A stretch of DNA of 64,000 nt from Clostridium moniliforme (GTDB taxonomy: Bacteria; Bacillota; Clostridia; Clostridiales; Clostridiaceae): positions 62,001 to 126,000 of the forward strand of contig NZ_JAGGJZ010000006.1 in the NCBI RefSeq assembly GCF_017873235.1, in the 5' to 3' direction. This document shows positions 27,041 to 35,871 of the stretch, in pieces. The stretch's first letter is position 1. Each line of letters starts with the position of its first letter. The position numbers and the translations under genes were made by a program. Under the pieces are notes generated by a model that searched no databases, was not told where the DNA came from, and saw nothing but the letters and a program-made list of their open reading frames with translations.

Positions 27041-28385
27041 TATTTTCTCCTCCTTCTTTATTGCTTTCATTATTTCCAAGTGAATTTATAAATGTATATG
27101 CTAAGTTTTTATTTTCCTCAAAATCATCAAATAAATCATAAGCAAAATTAAATACTATTCCAGAATAAGATGATAGTTGAAGTAGTATTTCACAAAATCT
27201 ATCATAATTTTTAAAAGTTATAGAACTTATTAACTTTTGCTTGTAGCTATTTATTTTATTTGCTTCTAACGCTTTATTTACAGATTTAGCAGCAGCAAAA
27301 GCTCCTATCATTTTTTGATTCATTATATCCCCTCCATATATTAACTTATTTATATCTATAAGTATCTTTATATTGTATGAATAATTGTATTTAGTTGACT
27401 TTAATAACATTTCTATTATTGAATCTAACTTTATCTTATTTAATATACAATCAATGATATCATTTTCTAAATAATCAGGACTTTTTGGGTTTTTATCTTT
27501 ATAAACTACTTTTATTCCATTATAATCTTTTATTTTACTTAATATTTCTATTGTTTCTTTTCTAAGAAAAAGAGTTTTATAATATGTTTCTTCTTGATTT
27601 TTAATAATAACTTCTACATCAAAATCAATGTATTCACTAGAATTTTTAAGTTCACCAAATAATGTATTCCTTGGATTATCACTATTTTCTATTAATGAAT
27701 TACTTTTTAATAATTCTTTTATTGAGTAATTATTATTTATAAAAAATGCCTCATATGATTTAGAAAATGCAAAAGGTATGAAATCGAATACTTCATCATC
27801 TTGATAACTGAATGTATTGATATCCCAAAAATATCCTAGACTCTTTCCTTTCTTCGCCATATCAACATAATAATTAAGAATTCTGCAAGACTTACCTTCT
27901 TTTGAAAATAAAGAATTTTCATTGTTAAATTTTTTATACAATTTAAGTCCTTTTTCATATGTCTTTTTTATAAGTTCCAATCTATTTTTATTTATTAAAT
28001 CTAGAATAACCCCTTTATTTCCCTCTGAATACTTAATTCCCTTGAATATACTTTTCATTGCACTATTTGCTTTTAATTTTTCATTTACTGTTTTTTCTTC
28101 TTCTTCAGTAATTTCATCTTTAGATAATATTGATTCTACATTTACATGATGCATTTCTTTTGAAAAAAATTTTTCTACAAATAATAAATAATTTTCTTCT
28201 GTTATTGCTTTACTATTATATTTTAAAACATCATCATCTATTTCATATAAATTTTGATTATCTTCAATTCCTTTTCCATGAAGATAATTAAAATATTTTA
28301 TAAGTCCAACAATAGCAGCACTATATCTCCAATCATAGGCTTCTATAGAATAATCAAATTTATCTTCATTTGTAATATTTTTCAT
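27033..28385 (-). CDS. cas8b: CRISPR-associated protein Cas8b (Cst1 type), Cascade large subunit
   Basis: 450-residue protein in the large-subunit position between cas6 and cas7. It begins MKNITNEDKFDYSIEAYDWRYSAAIVGLIKYFNYL, as in Cst1-type Cas8b proteins, and ends in a helical region (about 360-440) that fits the small-subunit-like C-terminal part. Sequence divergence in this family is high, so the call rests mainly on position and the N-terminus. The start is the ATG at 28385, six or seven bases after GGAGGTG; a GTG at 28397 lies inside that ribosome site. Confidence 0.88.
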   Translation of the reverse strand: MKNITNEDKFDYSIEAYDWRYSAAIVGLIKYFNYLHGKGIEDNQNLYEIDDDVLKYNSKAITEENYLLFVEKFFSKEMHHVNVESILSKDEITEEEEKTVNEKLKANSAMKSIFKGIKYSEGNKGVILDLINKNRLELIKKTYEKGLKLYKKFNNENSLFSKEGKSCRILNYYVDMAKKGKSLGYFWDINTFSYQDDEVFDFIPFAFSKSYEAFFINNNYSIKELLKSNSLIENSDNPRNTLFGELKNSSEYIDFDVEVIIKNQEETYYKTLFLRKETIEILSKIKDYNGIKVVYKDKNPKSPDYLENDIIDCILNKIKLDSIIEMLLKSTKYNYSYNIKILIDINKLIYGGDIMNQKMIGAFAAAKSVNKALEANKINSYKQKLISSITFKNYDRFCEILLQLSSYSGIVFNFAYDLFDDFEENKNLAYTFINSLGNNESNKEGGENNE

Positions 28386-28403
28386 ATAGTAATACACCTC
28401 CTC

Positions 28404-29123
28404 TTAAAATAAGTCAATATTCCCAAATCCACTTCTTCTTGCACCAACACCTAATTCCTTTAAAAGATTTAAATCTTCAGTGTTTCCAATAAGCTTAAAA
28501 ATTCCAGAATAAGCTTTTATATAAATATATTCTTTTCCTGTTTTTTCTTTAAATCCTTTAATTTGTTCTTTGGCTACTATTTTTTTCATATTTAAAGGTA
28601 TAAATTCTAAAGTTTTATTTAATCCATATCCTCTATATGATCTTAATATTATATCTGCATAATAGTTAAATACTTTATTATAATTTTCATCTTCAATATC
28701 TAAATCTTTTCCATCTTTATCTTTAATATAAATTGGTGATAACGTTTTAAATATTGCTTCATCTTTATTTATTTTCCTTTCCTTTTCAACATTAACGGAA
28801 AGTTTTATAAAGTCTCCATAATTCTTCATATTCATAAAACCATTAAAAAGAATCATCATAAGTTTCATATCAGCTGAAGATATTATTATCTTTACTTCTC
28901 CATTCACCTCTATATATTTTTCTTTTATTTTATAATCTCTAAAAAATGTACTAAAAGTAAATGGCTTTATCTTTTTAGACTTTTTACCATCATGAAAAAA
29001 AATACTATTAAAATATTTCTCATCAAAATCTGATAGGATTTTTTTTATCATACTTAATATAAACATCCTATAACCAATTTGAATCTTATTTCCTTTCATT
29101 CTTCCTGTAATAGAAATTTTCAT
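28404..29123 (-). CDS. cas6: CRISPR-associated endoribonuclease Cas6
   Basis: Pre-crRNA processing nuclease; 239 residues. It opens MKISITGRMKGNKIQIGYRMF and ends in the glycine-rich loop ELGVGARRSGFGNIDLF that defines Cas6. It heads the cas operon (cas6-cas8-cas7-cas5-cas3). AGGAGGTG precedes the ATG at 29123; the adjoining GTG at 29126 is too close to that site. It would cut the repeats described in arrays 1 and 2, giving an 8-base 5' handle ending in the last repeat bases, by analogy with other type I-B systems. Confidence 0.95.
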   Translation of the reverse strand: MKISITGRMKGNKIQIGYRMFILSMIKKILSDFDEKYFNSIFFHDGKKSKKIKPFTFSTFFRDYKIKEKYIEVNGEVKIIISSADMKLMMILFNGFMNMKNYGDFIKLSVNVEKERKINKDEAIFKTLSPIYIKDKDGKDLDIEDENYNKVFNYYADIILRSYRGYGLNKTLEFIPLNMKKIVAKEQIKGFKEKTGKEYIYIKAYSGIFKLIGNTEDLNLLKELGVGARRSGFGNIDLF

Positions 29124-29136
29124 CACGCACCTCCTA

Positions 29137-29200
29137 TACTATATAATTAAATTTTTTTACTTTTTTGAAATTTTGTCAATTTACTTTATAATTAAATTTT
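29137..29200. promoter_or_regulatory. cas6 promoter region with 19-base direct repeat
   Basis: TACT(A/T)TATAATTAAATTTT occurs at 29137-29155 and 29182-29200 with one mismatch in 19. A minus-strand TTGACA lies between the copies (29174-29179). This looks like a paired operator at the head of the cas operon, though AT-rich repeats arise easily here. Confidence 0.45.
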
Positions 29201-29310
29201 AATCTTAATTAGTGACATATTTGGTCCATAATTATTTTTTTTATAATTATTTTTTAAATTTTTACTCAAAATATAATATTATACAAATGTTAATTATGAT
29301 AAATTTAGTT

Positions 29311-29343
29311 AGTTGCATAATAATGAGCTTTTATTATGCAACT
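29311..29343 (-). terminator. Hairpin after the small HTH gene
   Basis: AGTTGCATAATAA and TTATTATGCAACT form a perfect 13-bp stem with a seven-base loop, 28 bases past the stop of the 46-residue HTH gene and upstream of the cas6 promoter. The T-run is weak (TTTATC). Confidence 0.5.
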
Positions 29344-29371
29344 AAATTAATAGTTAAATCTATTAATTATA

Positions 29372-29512
29372 TTATATCAATTTATTTTCTTTTAATAATT
29401 TCCATGCAAAAGATCTAGAAACATTAAAATGCCTAGCAACTTTAGATATATTTTTATTATCATTATTTTTAAATTTTTCTATTATTTTCTTTTTCTTTTC
29501 AATAGAGATCAT
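29372..29512 (-). CDS. Small helix-turn-helix protein (46 residues) beside CRISPR array 2
   Basis: Begins ATG at 29512 after AAAGGAAGTGG, spaced about seven bases. It opens MISIEKKKKIIEKFKNND and ends with NISKVARHFNVSRSFAWKLL then KENKLI. The second part is a clear helix-turn-helix (KVARHFNVSRSFAWKLLK). It looks like the DNA-binding head of a transposase or resolvase-like protein, but nothing follows it in frame and no inverted repeats flank it. It could be a remnant of a transposase, or a free-standing mini-regulator of the cas promoter about 250 bases downstream. No function is assigned. Confidence 0.6.
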   Translation of the reverse strand: MISIEKKKKIIEKFKNNDNKNISKVARHFNVSRSFAWKLLKENKLI

Positions 29513-29692
29513 ATAACCACTTCCTTTCAATATAAAATATCACCGGTGTATTTTTATTATATTTCAAATTATTATAATTTAAAAATTCTAATTTCTGTTT
29601 AAATTTGTTTATTATTGTTTATTATTAGTTTTATAATAATATATCTTATATTTCCTCATATTTCATTTAAAATAATACCACTTTTAAAAAAT

Positions 29693-29722
29693 AAAGTGCT
29701 GAAATATTTAAATCAGCACTTT
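29693..29722 (-). terminator. Hairpin at the trailer end of CRISPR array 2
   Basis: AAAGTGCTGA pairs with TCAGCACTTT around an AT-rich loop. It sits at the leader-distal end of array 2, equivalent to the hairpin at 19025-19058 beyond array 1. On the minus strand it is followed by ATTTTTTAAAAG. Confidence 0.6.
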
Positions 29723-29872
29723 AAATTTCCTTATAGTTAAGATAAATATGTTTTATTTTATAAATTTAAAAAATCACATTTACATTCCTCACAGTTAAGA
29801 TAAAACTAACATAATAAAATTATGTCTATAATAATTTTATCACATTTATATCACTTATGTTTAAGAGAAATT
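29720..29872 (-). repeat. Decayed trailer repeats of CRISPR array 2
   Basis: Three degenerate repeats can be aligned: a partial one at 29720-29748 (TTCCTTATAGTTAAGATAAA preserved), one at 29778-29806 with two changes (CCTCACAG), and a heavily mutated one at 29844-29872 (ATTTATATCACTTATGTTTA). Start-to-start distances of 58, 66 and 52 bases keep roughly the array period. These are the oldest units, furthest from the leader. Confidence 0.75.
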
Positions 29873-29895
29873 ATAGTATTTAATATATCTCTAAA

Positions 29896-31627
29896 ATTTA
29901 TATTCATTATAGTTAAGATAAAACCCATAATTAGTAGCGATAGAAAAGTCTACAGTTCCATTTACATTCCTTATAGTTAAGATAAAACGGAGAAAGAAAA
30001 GAGAACATATTAAAGATAGAGATAAATTTACATTCCTTATAGTTAAGATAAAACAAATCGAAAGAAACTGGAATAGCTCAAAGTGCATTAAATTTACATT
30101 CCTTATAGTTAAGATAAAACTAATAATTCGTTGTAATACATTCCCTTAGTGTTAAAATTTACATTCCTTATAGTTAAGATAAAACTATTAGCAAGTTCAA
30201 CTGTATCTTTATTGTGATCCTGATTTACATTCCTTATAGTTAAGATAAAACATTATATGGATTTAGCATATAGATGTCAACAAGCCAAATTTACATTCCT
30301 TATAGTTAAGATAAAACCTCATTGTAGATTTCATCCTTGTCTATGTCTGCTCCATTTACATTCCTTATAGTTAAGATAAAACAGGCTTATGTTAGATAGT
30401 TTCCAAGCCTATAATAGGATTTACATTCCTTATAGTTAAGATAAAACTATTATTCCTATTATAATTAATAATATTGCCACACAATTTACATTCCTTATAG
30501 TTAAGATAAAACTTAAATCAGATTCTTTTGATTGTGATATTCAACCTAATTTACATTCCTTATAGTTAAGATAAAACGAGGACAAAGATAAACATAATTA
30601 CCATGTTAAGATGAATTTACATTCCTTATAGTTAAGATAAAACTTTATCGTGATGATATTTACTTACAGATTAAAGTAGTATTTACATTCCTTATAGTTA
30701 AGATAAAACAAAAGTGGAAGGAGAATATAGCTCTTATTTAGTTGAATTTACATTCCTTATAGTTAAGATAAAACTCTAGTAATATTTCCTTTAGCTCCTT
30801 CTCTAACCATATTTACATTCCTTATAGTTAAGATAAAACGTAAATTAAATCTTATAAAGCTGTGTTATGAACATCATATTTACATTCCTTATAGTTAAGA
30901 TAAAACGTAGAGCAGATGAAGAAATGGAAAAAACTTTAGGCGAATTTACATTCCTTATAGTTAAGATAAAACTTGCATAAAGTATTGCCACTACGATAGT
31001 TAAAGTTTCATTTACATTCCTTATAGTTAAGATAAAACGTTGATGATGTAAATAAACCATTGTTAAATTCTATATTATTTACATTCCTTATAGTTAAGAT
31101 AAAACCCCTATTAATGAGGATATACTTTCAAAAGGTTTGTTATTTACATTCCTTATAGTTAAGATAAAACACTATAAAAGAAAACCTAAAAAGCAGAAAA
31201 TTTCTAAATTTACATTCCTTATAGTTAAGATAAAACCTGTAGCTGTTGTTGCTACTGCTGTTCCTGTTAAATTTACATTCCTTATAGTTAAGATAAAACT
31301 AGATGATGGAAGTACAAATGAAATAATAGCATTTGAATTTACATTCCTTATAGTTAAGATAAAACATTGTATTAATTCTCTTTCATTTATTTTTAAAATA
31401 ATATTTACATTCCTTATAGTTAAGATAAAACAAAAGTGTAAGTAAATTTGCATTATCTTTAAGTAAAATTTACATTCCTTATAGTTAAGATAAAACCTAT
31501 AAAAATAATGGTTTTTTTGGTTCTTCTTTTTTATTTACATTCCTTATAGTTAAGATAAAACCTAAGGCGGGGGATTTAGTTTTTATGCACTTTAAAAAAT
31601 TTACATTCCTTATAGTTAAGATAAAAC
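29896..31627 (-). CRISPR. CRISPR array 2 (27 repeats, type I-B)
   Basis: Twenty-seven 29-base repeats, the first (29896) with two substitutions and the rest essentially identical, with spacers mostly 36-38 bases and one of 34. In transcript orientation the repeat begins GTTTTATCTTAACTAT, continues AA and ends GGAATGTAAAT. It differs from array 1 at one base in every unit. The leader lies at the high-coordinate side (31628-31809), so transcription is leftward, and the oldest units are at 29.9 kb. The cas operon lies downstream of the trailer. Confidence 0.98.
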
Positions 31628-31809
31628 CCCAAAAATCTTATATTAAAGAATAGCTTATTTAAGCCATCCTTTATATTAATATTCTACCATATTTAATATT
31701 CTTTTGCAGTAAACCTTAAGTAATGCATTGGAAATATAATCCTTATCACTTCTAATCTGTTAATTTACAATGCCTAGAAAGCATTCCTTTAAAAAATCGA
31801 TCTACTGCA
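31628..31809 (-). promoter_or_regulatory. Leader of CRISPR array 2
   Basis: Matches the array 1 leader: a proximal palindrome (GCTTA, two bases, TAAGC at 31653-31664), AAGCCATCCT, TATATTAATATT, and the inverted repeat TTTTGCAGTA (31702-31711) / TACTGCA (31803-31809). The two arms are again 101 bases apart start to start, although the sequence between them has diverged. It begins close to the rlmD stop codon. Confidence 0.85.
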
Positions 31810-31828
31810 CTAATATTTTTCATAAAAT

Positions 31829-33196
31829 TTATTTTAAGTTAAGTAAAGCTACATTCTCCACATGACTAGTCTCTGGGAACATATCAACTGGCTGTACCAT
31901 TACAGTTTCAAAACCCTCATTCTCTAATATTTTAAGGTCCCTAGCCAAAGTACTTGGATCACAAGAAACATAAACCACCCTCTTAGGTTTAACTCTAGAA
32001 ATAGCCTTAAGAAGTTTAATATCACATCCCTTTCTTGGTGGATCTACTACAATAACATCAGCCTTTACTCCATCATCAATAAGCTTTGGAATAACCTCTT
32101 CAGATTTTCCTACAAAGAACTCAGCATTTTTAACATTATTCATCTTTGCATTTTCCCTTGCGTTAACTATTGCAGGTTCTATTATTTCAACTCCATAAAC
32201 CTTCTTAGCCTTTTGTGATAAGAAAAGTGTTATTGTTCCTGTACCACAATAGGCATCAAAAACTGTTTCATCTCCAGTAAGTCCTGCATATTCTAAAGCC
32301 TTTCCATATAAAACCTCTGTTTGTGTAGGATTAACTTGGAAAAATGAAAGAGGTGATATATTAAACTTAAAGTCTCCTATATAATCTTGTATATAGTCAT
32401 CTCCCCATAATGTATAGCACTCTGGAGTAAGTATTACATTTGTATCTTTAGAATTTACATTAAGTACTATACTCTTTAATCCTTTTATTTTTAATTCTAA
32501 TTTTTCTATTAATGGGCTTAAATTTTTTAATTCTTTTCTAGTTGCAACTAATACAACCATAACTTCTCCAGTTTTAAAGCCCTTTCTTACCATTATATGT
32601 CTTAAAAATCCTTGTTTATCAAACTTTCCATCTACAAAGGCTGGCTTTATTTTATATTCTTCTATCCAATCTTTAAATATCTTTATTATTTCATCAGCTT
32701 CTTTTGTTTGTATTATACATTTTTCAATATCTATAATATTATGACTTCTTGAAGCATAAAATCCAATGGATATTTTTCCATTAACCATTCCAACAGGTAG
32801 TTGAACCTTATTTCTATAATTATATGGATTATACTCCTTTCCTAAAGGATATTTAACTAAGTCTTCTGAAAGCCCACCTATCTTTTTTATACAATCTTTA
32901 ACTCTTTCCCATTTAAAGTTAAGTTGTGTTTTATAATCCATGTGTTGAAGAGTACATCCTCCACATCTTTTAAAATATTTACACTTAGGTTCCACTCTTC
33001 CTTCTGATTTTTCTAGTACTTCTATAAGTTTTCCATAAGCAAAGTTTTTCTTAACCTTTACTATTTTTACTTTTACTTTTTCATTCTTTAAGGCACCTTC
33101 TATAAAAATTGGGTATCCTTCTATTTTTGCAATACCTTCTCCTTCGTAACCTTGATCTATTATATCTAAAATATATTCATTATTCTTTACAACCAT
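31829..33196 (-). CDS. 23S rRNA (uracil-5-)-methyltransferase, RlmCD/RumA type
   Basis: SAM-dependent RNA m5U methyltransferase of the TrmA/RlmCD family; 455 residues. It has an N-terminal TRAM domain (IVDIIDQ...[16 protein letters not shown], about 1-60), an Fe-S cluster motif [10 protein letters not shown] (77-86), the SAM site [23 protein letters not shown], and [13 protein letters not shown], which holds the catalytic cysteine. GAAAAGGTGAG precedes the ATG. Firmicute members usually modify U747 and/or U1939 of 23S rRNA; which one cannot be read from the sequence. Its stop is only 20 bases before the leader of array 2. Confidence 0.92.
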   Translation of the reverse strand: MVVKNNEYILDIIDQGYEGEGIAKIEGYPIFIEGALKNEKVKVKIVKVKKNFAYGKLIEVLEKSEGRVEPKCKYFKRCGGCTLQHMDYKTQLNFKWERVKDCIKKIGGLSEDLVKYPLGKEYNPYNYRNKVQLPVGMVNGKISIGFYASRSHNIIDIEKCIIQTKEADEIIKIFKDWIEEYKIKPAFVDGKFDKQGFLRHIMVRKGFKTGEVMVVLVATRKELKNLSPLIEKLELKIKGLKSIVLNVNSKDTNVILTPECYTLWGDDYIQDYIGDFKFNISPLSFFQVNPTQTEVLYGKALEYAGLTGDETVFDAYCGTGTITLFLSQKAKKVYGVEIIEPAIVNARENAKMNNVKNAEFFVGKSEEVIPKLIDDGVKADVIVVDPPRKGCDIKLLKAISRVKPKRVVYVSCDPSTLARDLKILENEGFETVMVQPVDMFPETSHVENVALLNLK

Positions 33197-33253
33197 TTAT
33201 CTCACCTTTTCTTATGATGTAATATCGATTAATTATATCATATATTAAAAAAA

Positions 33254-33278
33254 AGACTACTGATATAGTCAGCAGTCT
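33254..33278 (-). terminator. Terminator after the small membrane peptide gene
   Basis: AGACT-A-CTGA pairs with TCAG-C-AGTCT with one mismatch and a short loop, followed on the minus strand by eight T. It lies about 27 bases beyond the 39-codon gene. Confidence 0.8.
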
Positions 33279-33304
33279 ATAAATTTAAATATTAACTAAT
33301 GTAT

Positions 33305-33424
33305 TTAACAATTTTTTATTTTTGATGAAATTAATATAACTCCACCAATTCCTATAAGTACAGCAGCGCTTAATCCTAGTAATTTGGTAGCTTTTTTCTT
33401 GTTACAGCATACTAAACATTTCAT
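33305..33424 (-). CDS. Small single-helix membrane peptide
   Basis: 39 residues: MKCLVCCNKKKATKLLGLSA leads into a single hydrophobic helix (LSAAVLIGIGGVILISS) and a short tail ending KIKNC. Three cysteines cluster at the N-terminus (C3, C6, C7) before a basic patch. AGGTGGAGCAAT precedes the ATG, and a terminator follows, so it looks like a genuine gene. Function is unknown. It sits between the DUF1540 gene and rlmD on the same strand. Confidence 0.65.
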   Translation of the reverse strand: MKCLVCCNKKKATKLLGLSAAVLIGIGGVILISSKIKNC

Positions 33425-33540
33425 ATTGCTCCACCTCATTTTATAAATTATTATCTTATAGTTATGTTTTACTATATATTATGATTTTATCCTTTTTTAG
33501 CTATAATAATCTATAGTATTAAAAGATTTTTAAGGTTATT

Positions 33541-33906
33541 TTAATATGATTCTACGAAAGTTTCACATTGTGTTTTAAAGTTTTCCTTTGAATTATTTGA
33601 AACTATCATTAAATTTAATGCTTCACATTTTCCATTTCCATTATAGAAACAGCTTCTTGCATTACAAGCTACATTCGGACTCATCTTTATTTCATCATTT
33701 CCACTCATTATTTGCATTATCTCTCCAATAAAATCTGTATTTCCTACAGCTTTTATTTCATTTACTAATGTATCTACTTTAAAGTTAGTACAATAAGTTT
33801 GATCTGATGTATACGCTCCCTCTCCGTCTATTAATATATATTCAGCACCACATAATCCACCTTCATTATTAACACAATTATAAGCTGTACATCCTAATTT
33901 ATTCAT
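33541..33906 (-). CDS. DUF1540 domain protein (two cysteine-rich repeats)
   Basis: 121 residues with two copies of the DUF1540 unit: LGCTAYNCVNNEGGLCGAEYI with YCTNF (about 4-42) and VACNARSCFYNGNGKCEALNL with QCETF (about 79-118), each with four cysteines spaced to bind metal or form disulfides. Common in Clostridia; function unknown, and some members are linked to sporulation. AAAGGGAGTG precedes the ATG. Confidence 0.88.
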   Translation of the reverse strand: MNKLGCTAYNCVNNEGGLCGAEYILIDGEGAYTSDQTYCTNFKVDTLVNEIKAVGNTDFIGEIMQIMSGNDEIKMSPNVACNARSCFYNGNGKCEALNLMIVSNNSKENFKTQCETFVESY

Positions 33907-33962
33907 TAAATCACACTCCCTTTTTATATTATTTCCAAAGGCTTAGTGTGATTATTCATAAA

Positions 33963-35855
33963 TTAAAAGAGTACTCTTCCTTCTTTAACTCTTTTAGTTA
34001 CTTTTTCTTTATCTAAGTATTCTAAAAATGGAACTAAATATTTTCTTTGTATATTTAAGCTATCTTTTATTTCCCCTATAGTAGCAACACCTTTTTTACT
34101 TAAATACTCTTTAACTAAGTTTTTTCCTTTTAATACATAATCTTTGTGAAATATAATATTTTCATCTATAGATACTAAATCTCCATTATCCTTTAAATAT
34201 TTAAATATTTTATTGTAAATAACTTTTTCTTTATCATCTTTAATTACATCTTTAAGCTTAGGTGTTGTAAATCCATTTTCTAAATAAGTATTTAATAATA
34301 TTTCTTTTATTTGTTCTTCTCTTTTATTTAATTTAGGTTTAAATCCTCTCTTAAATACGTAATTTTCATTGCTATCTATTAATCCTTTTTCAAGCATTGA
34401 ATTTATAAATTCATCAAAAACCTCTTTCTTTAGTTTTTTACTAAATAATTTGTTTTTGCATTCTTCTTTTTTCATTCCAACTTTTAAAGGTTCTTCTTTA
34501 TGATAATTTTCTAATATTTTATTTAATTCTTCTGCCTTTTTGGTAAATACTTTATTATGAATAAATCCTTCATTAAGGGATATTATTTTTTTATTATCTA
34601 TTAACTTATTTAAGGAAGCCTTTATCTCATTCTCATCTTCATTAAATTCATTTAATAAATCTTTTAAAGATTTTAATCCATCTTCCTTACTTATTGAAAG
34701 CTCTATTTTATCTTCTAATGAATCACTTTCCCTAGCTTTTAAATCTTTTATATAATTTGAATCATATCTTTTTGCTTTTTGAGCTAATGAGTTTAGTATA
34801 AATCCTCCCCCTAAAGTTATCATTGGAGAATATGTTCTTAAAACTATTCTATCTTTGTCTTTACAACATATTTCTTTTTCTAATCTTATTTGACAATACT
34901 CACAATCTCCACCTTTTAGTTCATCCTTTTGTAGTATTATAATTCTACCAATAACTTCTCTAGTTCCATGGTGAACTCTTATTCTATCTCTATTTCTAAC
35001 TACCTTTTCACAATATTTAGGAATTTTTATTTTGCAATCTATAATATATGTGCTAATTTCTTTTGAAACTTCACCAATAATTAATCCTCTTTCTAAAAAT
35101 TCTTTATCAACTCCACTTAAATTTATAGCACACCTTTCCCCAGCTTCTGCAAACTTCCTTTCTTCTCCATGAACTTGTATTCCTCTTATTCTACCTACTT
35201 TATTTCCTGGATAAAGTTCTACCTCATCACCTAACTTTACTCTTCCGCCTATTATACTTCCTGTAACTACACTTCCAAAACCTTTTACAGTAAATACTCT
35301 ATCTATAGGCATTCTAAAAAGTGCTTCCTTATCCTTCTCTTCAGTATTATTAACGCACTCTTCAATAGTTTTTTTAAGTGTATCTATTCCAACTAAAGTT
35401 TTAGAAGATACAGGAACTATAGGTACATTTTCCAAAAATGATCCTTTAACAAAATTTTTCACTTCATCTTTAATAAATTCTAACCATTCATCATCTACTA
35501 AATCTATTTTAGTTAATACTATAACTCCATTTTTTACATCAAGAGTGTTTAATATATTAAAATGTTCTACTGTTTGTGGCATTATTCCATCATCTGCCGC
35601 AATAACAAATAATACTAAATCAACAGAAGTAACACCAGCTACCATATTTTTTATAAACTTTTCATGTCCTGGAACATCTATTATTCCAGCTTTTCTTCCA
35701 TCTGAAAGAGAAAAGTATGTATAACCATTATTTATAGTTATTCCTCTTCTTTTTTCTTCTTCTAAAGTATCCATATCAAATCCAGTAAGTGCCTTTACTA
35801 AAGCTGTTTTCCCATGATCTATATGTCCTGATGTCCCTATAACTATATGCTTCAT
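33963..35855 (-). CDS. selB: Selenocysteine-specific translation elongation factor SelB
   Basis: GTPase that delivers Sec-tRNA(Sec) to UGA codons marked by a SECIS; 630 residues. GTP-site motifs are GTSGHIDHGKTAL (8-20), the switch residues RRGITINNGYTYF, DVPGHEKFI and NVKNGVIVLTKID-like stretches. The C-terminal half holds the winged-helix repeats that bind SECIS RNA. GGAAAAGGAGAATTTGT precedes the ATG. It lies 16 bases after selA. With selA and tRNA-Sec, this shows that the organism decodes UGA as selenocysteine; selD is outside the window. Confidence 0.96.
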   Translation of the reverse strand: MKHIVIGTSGHIDHGKTALVKALTGFDMDTLEEEKRRGITINNGYTYFSLSDGRKAGIIDVPGHEKFIKNMVAGVTSVDLVLFVIAADDGIMPQTVEHFNILNTLDVKNGVIVLTKIDLVDDEWLEFIKDEVKNFVKGSFLENVPIVPVSSKTLVGIDTLKKTIEECVNNTEEKDKEALFRMPIDRVFTVKGFGSVVTGSIIGGRVKLGDEVELYPGNKVGRIRGIQVHGEERKFAEAGERCAINLSGVDKEFLERGLIIGEVSKEISTYIIDCKIKIPKYCEKVVRNRDRIRVHHGTREVIGRIIILQKDELKGGDCEYCQIRLEKEICCKDKDRIVLRTYSPMITLGGGFILNSLAQKAKRYDSNYIKDLKARESDSLEDKIELSISKEDGLKSLKDLLNEFNEDENEIKASLNKLIDNKKIISLNEGFIHNKVFTKKAEELNKILENYHKEEPLKVGMKKEECKNKLFSKKLKKEVFDEFINSMLEKGLIDSNENYVFKRGFKPKLNKREEQIKEILLNTYLENGFTTPKLKDVIKDDKEKVIYNKIFKYLKDNGDLVSIDENIIFHKDYVLKGKNLVKEYLSKKGVATIGEIKDSLNIQRKYLVPFLEYLDKEKVTKRVKEGRVLF

Positions 35856-35871
35856 ACAAATTCTCCTTTTC

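Noticed and set aside
27041..27079. Longer cas7 start overlapping cas8 by 47 bases
   Set aside because: No ribosome site; the ATG at 27040 follows GAAGGAGGAG.
29372..29512. Insertion sequence next to CRISPR array 2
   Set aside because: Only a 46-residue HTH is present, with no catalytic domain, terminal inverted repeats or target duplication in sight.
29891..31453. Several open frames of 65-102 codons on both strands within CRISPR array 2 (repeating FILTIRNVN or FTFLIVKIK)
   Set aside because: They are translations of the repeats and spacers; their periodic sequence and lack of ribosome sites show they are not genes. The same holds for the frame at 19109-19306 in array 1.
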